Below, piece after piece: positions 1 to 6,146 of a DNA stretch of 10,887 nt. The notes under the pieces were generated by a model that did not search any database, was not told the DNA's origin, and was given only the letters and a program-made list of their open reading frames with translations. A program made the translations under genes and the position numbers. Position 1 is the first letter of the stretch; every line of letters starts with the position of its first letter. The stretch comes from Bacteroidota bacterium (GTDB taxonomy: Bacteria > Bacteroidota > Ignavibacteria > Ignavibacteriales > Melioribacteraceae), in NCBI GenBank assembly GCA_023381535.1, contig JAMCSN010000117.1, positions 1-10,887 of the forward strand, in the 5' to 3' direction.

Positions 1-1822
1 TCCAGTCAAACTGTCCGCCGAAAGCTCCGTAAGTACCCAGATAGTTTCTGTAAAAATTATAAGTCTTAGCGTAAACACCGTAAAAATTAGCGTTCCATTT
101 GGCTTGGCTGATCCAAATGTTGGGATCGATCTCGTATGAATCGTATTGAATTCCGGAATCTTTTGATCTGCCTGCCGAGAAGTCAATTTCAAATCCCCAA
201 TTGCTTTTGAACTGCATGTTATAAACAAACACAGCTGAATGGTCGGTGTAGTTTTCAACTTTTTTGTGAGTAAGTGAAACGCCGCCGAAAATTAATATTT
301 GCGAAATCGCGCCTTCCTTTGGATACCAGATCGGTCCGGTGATTCCAGTCAACTCTGTTGTTCCAATCCAAGGTACATATCCCACTTGATTGATATCGAA
401 GTTATTGCCGACATATCTCGTACGAACCATTGTAACCCACGATGGTGCGAATTGTGTGAATCCCGCCGAAGCTGCGAAATCACCTTCGGAGTTTTTTACA
501 GAACGCGCGATTTGATATGCAAGCTGCCAATCAGATTTGCGCAGTGCGCCGTCGATATCGATCACACCATAAGTGTTGCTGGCAGTTTGTTTGCCGACAA
601 ACAATACACCAAGCGAAGAATTTTCCATGATCTGTTTTTTCACTCTTCCGGACACGAATAATGCCGAAGGTTCCGTTGCGTTTGATCCGTCGTAATTCGT
701 GAAATCTTTTTCGTCAGTTCGCGCCACAAATCCTCCATACTCCCAATCGTTAAATCTGCCGAAAGCTTTTGCGCCAAATGAAAGCGGAACTTCGGAACCG
801 TCGGGTAATTTTCTTCCGATTCTGCGCGAGTAGAATAGATCGAGCGGGCTGTAAAAACCGGTGCTGTGTTGTTTGCCAGACGGCATAAATATTTCGTTGC
901 CCTGAATAAAGAATGGGCGGCGTTCTCTGTAAAATGTTTCGTAACGTGAAATGTTGAACGCGTAAGGATCGGCTTCGATCTGTGCAAAATCGGGGTTAGC
1001 GGTTGCCTGAAAAGTTAACTGCGGAGAAGGATTGTAAAAAATATCCAGACCGGCGTGAGGATCAACTTTGTATTTATTGTTGCTGAGGTAATTAATCTTT
1101 CCAAACACCACCGGATATAATTCAAGATTCAGACTTTTGATGGAGGGATGGAAATCTTCGAACACAAGTTTACCAAATTTCGAAATTCGCTGACCTTCGT
1201 TTTGTTCGTACTTGCACCAATACAGATCTTCGGAATTAATTGGACGCCAGCGGTCGAAATCCAAACCCCAGTCACTTAGTTTTTCATCGTACTGAATTGA
1301 TTTGTATGGAATTTCCATTTCGATGATGAATCCCCAATCGTAAATTTTTGCGGCGGAGAACCAGATGCCGTCCCAGCTGTAATCGCGGTTGCGTGCATCA
1401 TCCAGCAAACGGCAGTCGGCGCGTGCACCGGCGGCGTTAACCGCAAATTTGTAAGCTGTTCGATTGTCGTTAAACGTATCGAGCATGATTGAAACAATAT
1501 CGCCGCCACCGTCGTCAAGATTTCCGGTATGCTGCTGAATATTTTCTTTTTCATCGTAACAAACCATTAAGCAGTAAAGCGCCGTTTCAGTGGTTAAAAC
1601 TTTAGCGTAAGTTTTTCTCGAAGGAGATTTTCCGTAAAACGGCTGCAGCTGAAAAAAATCTGTTGCGGAATCTGCTTTTGCCCATGCGTCGTCTATTACG
1701 CCGTCAATTTTTATGGGAGTATCAGTTTTTTTGAGCTTTAATATTTTTTCGCCGTTGCCGGCAATGAGAAGAATTGGGAAGAGCATGCAAATAGTAAGAA
1801 ATTTTCTCATCAGATCAGCCAT
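1..1822 (-). CDS. Secreted CBM9-like / DUF5916 protein (3' end outside window)
   Basis: The minus-strand frame stays open from about 1822 to the left edge, giving roughly 600 residues with no stop, so the C-terminus is missing. A signal peptide follows the ATG at 1810 (MRKFLTICMLFPILLIAG). Next comes a region typical of carbohydrate-binding family 9-like domains: 'IDGVIDDAWAKA' near residues 35-45, then 'DGGGDIVSIMLDTFNDNRTAY' and 'WDGIWFSAAKIYDWGFIIEM' up to about residue 170. After it lies the DUF5916 part, shown by 'NPDFAQIEADP' and 'YETFYRERRPFFIQGNEIF' at about residues 268-300, and then a Tyr/Trp/Gly-rich stretch resembling outer-membrane beta strands. DUF5916 proteins are common in Bacteroidota and relatives; their biochemical role is not established, so binding or outer-membrane placement is inference. 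Two in-frame ATGs exist, 1822 and 1810. The 1810 start puts the signal peptide exactly at the N-terminus and is preferred. It is divergent from the GWxTD gene. Confidence 0.88.
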   Translation of the reverse strand, partial: MADLMRKFLTICMLFPILLIAGNGEKILKLKKTDTPIKIDGVIDDAWAKADSATDFFQLQPFYGKSPSRKTYAKVLTTETALYCLMVCYDEKENIQQHTGNLDDGGGDIVSIMLDTFNDNRTAYKFAVNAAGARADCRLLDDARNRDYSWDGIWFSAAKIYDWGFIIEMEIPYKSIQYDEKLSDWGLDFDRWRPINSEDLYWCKYEQNEGQRISKFGKLVFEDFHPSIKSLNLELYPVVFGKINYLSNNKYKVDPHAGLDIFYNPSPQLTFQATANPDFAQIEADPYAFNISRYETFYRERRPFFIQGNEIFMPSGKQHSTGFYSPLDLFYSRRIGRKLPDGSEVPLSFGAKAFGRFNDWEYGGFVARTDEKDFTNYDGSNATEPSALFVSGRVKKQIMENSSLGVLFVGKQTASNTYGVIDIDGALRKSDWQLAYQIARSVKNSEGDFAASAGFTQFAPSWVTMVRTRYVGNNFDINQVGYVPWIGTTELTGITGPIWYPKEGAISQILIFGGVSLTHKKVENYTDHSAVFVYNMQFKSNWGFEIDFSAGRSKDSGIQYDSYEIDPNIWISQAKWNANFYGVYAKTYNFYRNYLGTYGAFGGQFDW

Positions 1823-1833
1823 AGAATTGTTTG

Positions 1834-1841
1834 CAAATTTA
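1834..1841 (-). promoter_or_regulatory. Putative Bacteroidota-type -7 box for the DUF5916 gene
   Basis: Read on the minus strand this is TAAATTTG, an exact match to the Bacteroidota -7 consensus TAnnTTTG. A TTTG occurs 16 bases upstream (1861-1858), slightly closer than the usual spacing to the -33 element. The box ends only 11 bases before the ATG at 1822, which would leave almost no leader. The ATG at 1810 would have a short but reasonable leader, so the box supports that start. Not proven; AT-rich DNA yields such matches by chance. Confidence 0.4.
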
Positions 1842-1845
1842 GACG

Positions 1846-1858
1846 GTAAACAGTTTAC
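1846..1858. promoter_or_regulatory. Perfect 6-1-6 palindrome, possible operator between divergent genes
   Basis: GTAAAC-A-GTTTAC is a perfect dyad lying between the two opposed -7 boxes, overlapping the -33 region of each promoter. Its position would let one bound dimer affect both the DUF5916 and the GWxTD gene. No regulator gene lies next to it, and the binding protein is unknown. Confidence 0.4.
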
Positions 1859-1875
1859 AAAAGTTACAGAACAAA

Positions 1876-1883
1876 TAAATTTG
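1876..1883 (+). promoter_or_regulatory. Putative Bacteroidota-type -7 box for the GWxTD gene
   Basis: TAAATTTG on the plus strand matches TAnnTTTG exactly. TTTAC at 1854-1858 lies at about the right distance for a weak -33 element. Transcription would start near 1890. That is about 60 bases before the ATG at 1949 and fits that start better than the upstream in-frame TTG at 1901. The same octamer occurs mirrored on the other strand at 1841-1834. Confidence 0.45.
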
Positions 1884-1948
1884 CAAGAAGATTAAGAGAA
1901 TTGATTTTAGCCGCTATTGTTAGTAAGTTTTTCTGCGTTGGAGCGGTC

Positions 1949-4111
1949 ATGAATCGATTCATACAACATAATTTTCAAATTTTAATTTCCTCGCTTTTTT
2001 TCTTTTGTCCTATAAGCGCAAGAGCTGTCGCGTGCGTTTCTCAAGCTCAAATATACACCCAACTCTCAAACGAAGAAAATTATCGGAAAGGAATTGAAGC
2101 TTTAAAAGCCAAAGACACATTGAGCGCGGAAAAATATTTCAAAGAATCAATTCGTGAAAATGGCGACGCGGCGTCACATGTGGAACTTGCAAAAATTTAT
2201 CTTCACCGCAACACATACTATTCGCGCAACCTTGCATACGAAAATCTGCAAACTGCAGTTCTAATGGAACCGGACAACATCACGTACAAATATCTTTATG
2301 CGGATCTCTGCCAGTCATTCGCAAGATTTACCGCGTATGATCAGTACAAGCAAATTATCGCTTTGGACAGCAATCAAACCGAAGCGTGGATTGGTTTGGG
2401 GAAGATTAAGGACGAAGATTATTCCGAGTACAATAATTCTTCAAGAGTTCTGGGAGACGATTTTCTAGCGCCGCTTCAAGAATATGCAGATAAAGATTTT
2501 TATGAAGCGGAAAAATATTACAAGCGCGCGCTCAAGATAGATCCTGCCAATTACAATGCGTCGCTCAAACTGAGTCTGCTTTACGAGAAAGCAGGGCAGC
2601 CGCAAAAAGGAATTCCGGTTCTCAAGAAACTAGAGAAGTTGAACAAAGCCGATAAAGATATTTTTCTCTGCATGGGTTTGCTTTACTACAAGATTTCCAA
2701 GATGAAAGAAAGTTTTGAAGCGTACAAGAAAGCTTTGGCGGCGATGAATGAGGATGAGAAAAAAGATTTCACTTTCAACTCGGTAAAGATGCTTCTTAAA
2801 CCGGTTATGAACGACGAGATTGATAAGTTAAGCGATTACGAATTAAACCAGGCCATAGATCAATTCTGGAAAATTTCCGATCCGCTTTTTCTCACCGATT
2901 ACAACGAGCGCCTGCTTGAACATTATTCGCGCGTGGCTTATGCAAATTTATTTTTCAGCGTTCCAAAAATGGGAATTGTCGGATGGAAATCCGACCGCGG
3001 AGAAATTGTTCTTCGTTACGGCGAACCGGAAAAACTTACGCGCATTCGACCGCAAATGGGCGGCTTAGCTGTCGGACTCAAAACAGAAATTTGGAATTAT
3101 CCCGACATGACTTTTGCATTCACCGATCTTGCTTCATCCGGAAATTTTCAGTTCAGCGTGCCGGGAAATGAAACCGATAAAGTTCGCTCGCAATACGCCG
3201 GCGACACGCAATTCTACGCAGAATATTTGCGCAAAGCACGATTCGAATATTACACTCCTAAGTTTGAAGGACCGAAGTTTGATGTTGATTACGGTCTCGC
3301 TCAATTCAAAAGCAGTGAGCGAAGAAATCATACCGATCTTTATGTTAGTTACGGATTAACGCCATCCGACAGTTTGCTAAAAGCGGGGAAGCTTGACATG
3401 AGCCACACCGCCGCGTTTTATTTTTTCAACGATTTATCTGAAGAAGAGATAAACAAAAAAATAAAAGTTGATTCGTTGTATCGGGGAAGCATAGTTAACG
3501 TTCCTATCGGCAAACCGCTTTATACGAATGTGCTGGACGTAACTTCGGTAGCTGATTCCGGTTACTATTCCTTCGAACTTCTGCGAGACAAAGACAAAGG
3601 GGTGGCGGTAAAACGCGCTAATCTTCACGTCAAGAAATTCAGCAACATACGTCTGGATATTAGCGACATCATCCTTGCATCGGATGTGCAGACGGACAAA
3701 CCGGAAAAATTCTGCATCAACCGGGACGGAGTGAACATTCTTGTCAATCCAACAAAGAAATTTTCGAAAGAGGAACCGCTGTTTGTTTATTATGAAATTT
3801 ACAATCTCAAGAAAAATTCTTCCGGTCTAACGAACTTTACTCAGAATGTTGAGATCAGAGATTATGATTCCGTGAACAAAACGCGATTCGAAAAAACGCT
3901 TGACGATATGCTGAGTATTTTTGGAAAGAAGCGCGAAGAGAAAATTGCGCTCTCTTCAAATTATCAAACCGTAGAGATAAATCCCAAACAGTATTTCCAG
4001 CTTGATTTGTCCAAAGTGAAAACGGGGAAGTATTTGATCACGATAAAAATTAAAGATCAGATAAGCGGTGTTGAGACAAGCGCATCAACTGTGATTGATT
4101 GGATGAATTGA
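1949..4111 (+). CDS. Exported TPR protein with GWxTD domain
   Basis: A 720-residue protein from the ATG at 1949, which is preferred because GGAG lies 5 bases upstream and the product then begins with a signal peptide (MNRFIQHNFQILISSLFFFC). The frame also opens at a TTG at 1901, which would bury the signal. The mature N-terminus, about residues 30-270, is TPR-like, with pairs such as 'AEKYFKESIRENGD' and 'YEAEKYYKRALKIDPANYNASLKLSLLYEKAG'. A GWxTD domain follows: 'YANLFFSVPKMGIVGWKSDRG' with G345-W346-K347-S348-D349, then 'LRYGEPE' and 'EIWNYPDM'. The remainder looks beta-rich. The namesake Thr is Ser here, a conservative change. GWxTD proteins are widespread in Bacteroidota, Ignavibacteria and Acidobacteria; their function is unknown. 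The TPRs suggest a protein-interaction role outside the cytoplasm. A Cys near residue 29 is a poor lipobox, so a lipoprotein is possible but not favoured. Confidence 0.9.
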   Translation: MNRFIQHNFQILISSLFFFCPISARAVACVSQAQIYTQLSNEENYRKGIEALKAKDTLSAEKYFKESIRENGDAASHVELAKIYLHRNTYYSRNLAYENLQTAVLMEPDNITYKYLYADLCQSFARFTAYDQYKQIIALDSNQTEAWIGLGKIKDEDYSEYNNSSRVLGDDFLAPLQEYADKDFYEAEKYYKRALKIDPANYNASLKLSLLYEKAGQPQKGIPVLKKLEKLNKADKDIFLCMGLLYYKISKMKESFEAYKKALAAMNEDEKKDFTFNSVKMLLKPVMNDEIDKLSDYELNQAIDQFWKISDPLFLTDYNERLLEHYSRVAYANLFFSVPKMGIVGWKSDRGEIVLRYGEPEKLTRIRPQMGGLAVGLKTEIWNYPDMTFAFTDLASSGNFQFSVPGNETDKVRSQYAGDTQFYAEYLRKARFEYYTPKFEGPKFDVDYGLAQFKSSERRNHTDLYVSYGLTPSDSLLKAGKLDMSHTAAFYFFNDLSEEEINKKIKVDSLYRGSIVNVPIGKPLYTNVLDVTSVADSGYYSFELLRDKDKGVAVKRANLHVKKFSNIRLDISDIILASDVQTDKPEKFCINRDGVNILVNPTKKFSKEEPLFVYYEIYNLKKNSSGLTNFTQNVEIRDYDSVNKTRFEKTLDDMLSIFGKKREEKIALSSNYQTVEINPKQYFQLDLSKVKTGKYLITIKIKDQISGVETSASTVIDWMN

Positions 4112-4127
4112 CGGTCCATGATGACCG
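4112..4127. terminator. Small hairpin between convergent genes, weak terminator candidate
   Basis: CGGTC-CATGAT-GACCG forms a 5-base-pair stem with a 6-base loop directly after the GWxTD stop codon. It also lies just downstream of the antitoxin stop on the other strand, so its position suits a shared terminator. No T-run follows on either strand, so rho-independent termination is doubtful. Confidence 0.25.
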
Positions 4128-4135
4128 GAAAACTC

Positions 4136-4426
4136 TTAGCGAAAAACTGTATTGAAAATTGCTTCCGGATAATTTGCAGCTATGTTCAGCAAAACTTTTG
4201 CCGGTCCATCTGGCTTACGGCGCCCTTGTTCCCAATTCTGCAAAGTTGATAAACTTATTCCGAGTAACTTCGCAAATTTATTTTGAGATAAACCAAGCTG
4301 TTCCCTTATGCTTTTGGGATCGGGATTATCAAAATTAAATTCACGACTCGGCTTTTTTTTACTTTTTAATATCTTCCCACCTTCTTTTATACTTTTTTGC
4401 AGCTCGTAAAACAATTCGTCTTTCAT
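4136..4426 (-). CDS. XRE-family antitoxin (HigA-like), toxin partner truncated
   Basis: A 96-residue cytoplasmic DNA-binding protein. Residues about 39-90 form a Cro/C1-type helix-turn-helix: 'IREQLGLSQNKFAKLLGISLSTLQNWEQGRRKP', with the conserved 'LSQ..FA..LGIS..T...WE.G.R.P' pattern of antitoxins in RelE/HigB-type modules. The N-terminal ~35 residues are basic and linker-like ('KSKKKPSREF'). In such systems the antitoxin neutralises the toxin and represses its own operon. The start overlaps the stop of the preceding toxin fragment (ATGA), and AAGGAGT lies about 4 bases upstream, inside the toxin frame. This is a toxin-first operon with translational coupling. Since the toxin has lost its front half, this gene is probably an orphan antitoxin kept as a regulator or still decaying. 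The family call is firm; the present function is inferred. Confidence 0.87.
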   Translation of the reverse strand: MKDELFYELQKSIKEGGKILKSKKKPSREFNFDNPDPKSIREQLGLSQNKFAKLLGISLSTLQNWEQGRRKPDGPAKVLLNIAANYPEAIFNTVFR

Positions 4427-4596
4427 TTAAACTCCTTCTGAACAAGCGATTTTAGTATTTTTAATTGCTCGCGCGATAAATCATCTTGTTCGTTCTTTGA
4501 ATAGATTAACAGCATCAATATGATTTCTTTTGCCTTTGCCCAATAATAAATAATTCTAACACCACCGCTTTTTCCTTTTCCAGGAATCACCCATCT
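4423..4596 (-). pseudogene. 3' half of a RelE/HigB-like toxin gene
   Basis: The minus frame between the methyltransferase end and the antitoxin start encodes 57 residues beginning 'RWVIPGKGKSGGVRIIYYWA' and continuing 'LLIYSKNEQDDLSREQLKILKSLV'. This is the C-terminal half typical of the RelE/HigB-like toxins found upstream of XRE antitoxins, with the basic GKGKSGG turn, the 'VRIIYYW' strand and the 'Y.KNEQ.DLS..Q' segment. Complete relatives are about 100-110 residues, so roughly 40-50 N-terminal residues are missing. In this frame TGA TAA stands two codons before the Arg, so the homology starts right at the break. The fragment overlaps the last 10 bases of the methyltransferase gene. There is no ATG or other credible start, and a stable active toxin is unlikely. 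The stop codon overlaps the antitoxin ATG, as in intact operons. Confidence 0.8.
4431..4437 (-). promoter_or_regulatory. Ribosome-binding site of the antitoxin inside the toxin fragment
   Basis: On the minus strand AAGGAGT precedes the antitoxin ATG by 4 bases and is read in the toxin frame as Lys-Glu (part of QKEFK). It is one of the strongest Shine-Dalgarno matches in the window. It would allow antitoxin synthesis even though the upstream toxin frame is broken. Confidence 0.6.
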
Positions 4597-5297
4597 TTCT
4601 TATCAATTATTAACAACGGGTGATAAGCGTGCCGGGGGAAATACTTTTCGATCTTAGCTATCAATCCTAAAAATACGCCGTACAATTTTATTCCGTTTTC
4701 ATTCAGCAGAGTGTACGTCTCAAGTCTGCCGTACTTTTCGAGCCACTTATAATCATGCGCGTAGAAATAAACTTTTCTTTTGCTGTTGGGATTAATTCTT
4801 TTTTCCGACCAATTCCATAATTGCAACGGAAGAGTTAAAATATTCACCAACGTTGCGTGCTTGCCCGCGTTGTAAATTACATAGCATTTTTTTTGAGATA
4901 CTCTTCTTATCTCTTCAATTGCGCGCGACTGTTTGACTTTGTCGATGTGATAAATTGTATGCAAAGAAATTGTGTCCGTAACTGAATTATCTTTTAACGG
5001 TATGTTCGTTATGTCGCCCAGGACAAACAATCCGTCCGGTTTATTCTGCTTGGCTTCTTTCACTGCGGTGATGCTGAAATCTATACATATCTGTTTTTTC
5101 GCTTTTGAATTGAACGGCACCGCGCCGCATGCTATATCCAGCAATGAATCGGGTTCGCCAATCTTTTCTCTTAGCCGCTCGTTTACCGCCTTCTTGTATT
5201 TTGCGCCTTTGTCGGATGTGAATGTGAGAGTATCCACATACTTGCCCTTCTGTTTCTTCCATCCGATTTTATCGTAGTACTCTTTTACGCTATCCAA
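4587..5297 (-). CDS. Class I SAM-dependent methyltransferase
   Basis: A 236-residue protein with a Rossmann methyltransferase core. Motif I is 'LLDIACGAVPF' (D54, G58), the acidic end of strand beta2 is 'CIDFS' (D73), motif II is 'VLGDITNIPLKDNSVTD' (D95), and 'SLHTIYHID' then 'EIRRVSQKKCYVIYNAG' follow as in UbiE/Methyltransf_11-type enzymes. These residues bind S-adenosylmethionine; the methylated substrate cannot be read from the sequence. A hydrophobic stretch near residues 145-158 and a C-terminal 'YKWLEKYGRLETYTLL' resemble enzymes acting on small molecules or lipids, which is only a suggestion. No ATG fits. The TTG at 5297 has GAGG 5 bases upstream and is the best start. The gene ends at a TGA lying inside the toxin fragment; its last residues (KKDG) may come from toxin DNA, although the usual hydrophobic ending 'HPLLII' is present. 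Confidence 0.85.
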   Translation of the reverse strand: MDSVKEYYDKIGWKKQKGKYVDTLTFTSDKGAKYKKAVNERLREKIGEPDSLLDIACGAVPFNSKAKKQICIDFSITAVKEAKQNKPDGLFVLGDITNIPLKDNSVTDTISLHTIYHIDKVKQSRAIEEIRRVSQKKCYVIYNAGKHATLVNILTLPLQLWNWSEKRINPNSKRKVYFYAHDYKWLEKYGRLETYTLLNENGIKLYGVFLGLIAKIEKYFPRHAYHPLLIIDKKDG

Positions 5298-5306
5298 ATT
5301 GTCCTC
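5295..5306 (+). repeat. 12-base direct repeat, copy 1 (methyltransferase RBS and TTG start)
   Basis: CAAATTGTCCTC here is repeated exactly at 6147-6158 in the same orientation. On the minus strand it reads GAGGACAATTTG, which is the Shine-Dalgarno sequence, spacer and TTG start codon of the methyltransferase gene. The two copies enclose the ORF6N gene and its palindromes. Confidence 0.55.
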
Positions 5307-5451
5307 TAAACATTTTTAGAATAAGTTGAACGAAATCCCAATGGCTTATTAATACTTAAAGAATTTAAAAACAAGTGGTTGTTAACTAGGCATTGATATG
5401 GCGCGGTCGTGCTATGGGTAGTTATTAAGAATTTTCACCATCTGAATTTAT

Positions 5452-6009
5452 TTATCTCTTTCGTGCAGAATATTTCTGTTTCGGTTCCTTTACTTGAAAA
5501 CCAATTTGTCGTTTGGGCTTTTCTGGGGGTATAAGCAGTTGATTAATAGCTTCTATTATTTCTCTAATTTGTCCGTCGTGTCCTTCAAATTTAGATTCAA
5601 GTTCTTTAAGCTTTTCCGCAAGTTCTTTATGAGTTGAAAGTATTTCACGCAATCGTACAAAGGCACGAACAACATAAACACTTGCTTCAACAGCTCTTGG
5701 AGAGTTTAAAACCGAAGCAAGCATAATAGCGCCATGTTCGGTGAACGCAAAGGGTAAATATCTTCTTCCACCACGTCTACTTTTTGAGGTTCCAAATTGG
5801 AACCTCAAAGAATTCCATTCTTCTGAAATTAATTGGAACATAAAATCTTCGGGAAAACGATTAAGATTTCTTGATACTGCTTTATTCAACGTCTTCGTTT
5901 CAACGCCGTAAAGTTCAGCTAAGTGAAAATCAAGCATTACTTTTTGACCACGTATTAAAAATATTTGATGGTCAATTAATTTTGATGGAATTACGAAATT
6001 TTGTTTCAT
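5452..6009 (-). CDS. ORF6N-domain (KilA-N-like) DNA-binding protein
   Basis: A 185-residue protein. Residues about 8-95 form an ORF6N domain: 'LIDHQIFLIRGQKVMLDFHLAELYGVETKTLNKAVSRNLNRFPEDFMFQL', then 'LRFQFGTSKSRRGGRRYLPFAFTEHGAIMLASVLNS'. ORF6N domains occur in phage antirepressor-like and anti-phage-linked proteins and are thought to bind DNA; the exact role is unknown. Residues about 118-160 are Leu/Glu/Lys-rich and likely a coiled coil for oligomerisation ('LREILSTHKELAEKLKELESKF'). The tail is very basic ('KEPKQKYSARKR'). The ATG at 6009 is preferred, since GAGGA and GGGG lie just upstream; an in-frame GTG at 6021 would add four residues. A 27-base perfect palindrome lies in the codons for residues 68-76. 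The gene sits alone between the phosphatase and methyltransferase genes, same strand, and looks like an accessory insertion. Confidence 0.88.
   Translation of the reverse strand: MKQNFVIPSKLIDHQIFLIRGQKVMLDFHLAELYGVETKTLNKAVSRNLNRFPEDFMFQLISEEWNSLRFQFGTSKSRRGGRRYLPFAFTEHGAIMLASVLNSPRAVEASVYVVRAFVRLREILSTHKELAEKLKELESKFEGHDGQIREIIEAINQLLIPPEKPKRQIGFQVKEPKQKYSARKR
5783..5809. repeat. Palindrome P1 inside the ORF6N gene (13-1-13, perfect)
   Basis: A perfect inverted repeat with 13-base arms around base 5796 and core GGTTCCAA-A-TTGGAACC. In the coding strand it specifies 'LRFQFGTSK' of the ORF6N domain. The palindrome is far longer than expected by chance and could form a strong hairpin in the mRNA or a dimer binding site. 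It shares its GGT-NN-CAA-W-TTG-NN-ACC layout with two palindromes upstream of the gene. Confidence 0.75.
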
Positions 6010-6046
6010 TCCTCGCCCCACTTTTAATGGTTAATTGCATGTGTTG

Positions 6047-6071
6047 AACTGGTGCCAATTTGTCACCAGTT
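6047..6071. repeat. Palindrome P2 upstream of the ORF6N gene (25 bases, one mismatch)
   Basis: Centred on base 6059. The arms AACTGGTG and CACCAGTT (8 bases, perfect) enclose C-CAA-T-TTG-T, where CAA pairs with TTG and only the C/T pair is mismatched. It has the same GGT-NN-CAA-W-TTG-NN-ACC layout as P1 and P3. It lies about 40-60 bases upstream of the ORF6N start, where it could serve as operator or leader hairpin. Confidence 0.65.
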
Positions 6072-6093
6072 GCTCTCATAAATGTTCCTTTAA

Positions 6094-6114
6094 GTGGTCG
6101 CAATTTGCGACTAC
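6094..6114. repeat. Palindrome P3 upstream of the ORF6N gene (21 bases, one mismatch)
   Basis: Centred on base 6104, exactly 45 bases from the centre of P2. Core GGTCGCAA-T-TTGCGACT: seven perfect pairs around the centre, one G/T position, then two more pairs. It matches GGT-NN-CAA-W-TTG-NN-ACC except for the last base. No T-run follows on the minus strand, so it is not a clear terminator for the phosphatase gene. Confidence 0.65.
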
Positions 6115-6146
6115 CTAAATTTATCATTCGGCCGTCATGAACGGTT

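Noticed and set aside
299..987. Open frames of 115-120 codons on both strands opposite or out of frame with the DUF5916 gene
   Set aside because: The DUF5916 frame is continuous here and carries the conserved family motifs, so these are out-of-frame shadows.
5381..5430. Possible integron attC site
   Set aside because: GTTAACT and GTTATTA do not match the GTTRRRY core, no integrase gene is present, and the structure is shorter than usual attC sites.
5308..5446. A start-less 46-codon open stretch on the minus strand between ORF6N and methyltransferase
   Set aside because: No ATG, GTG or ribosome-binding site at its beginning, and no similarity I can recognise; in particular it is not the missing N-terminal half of the toxin.
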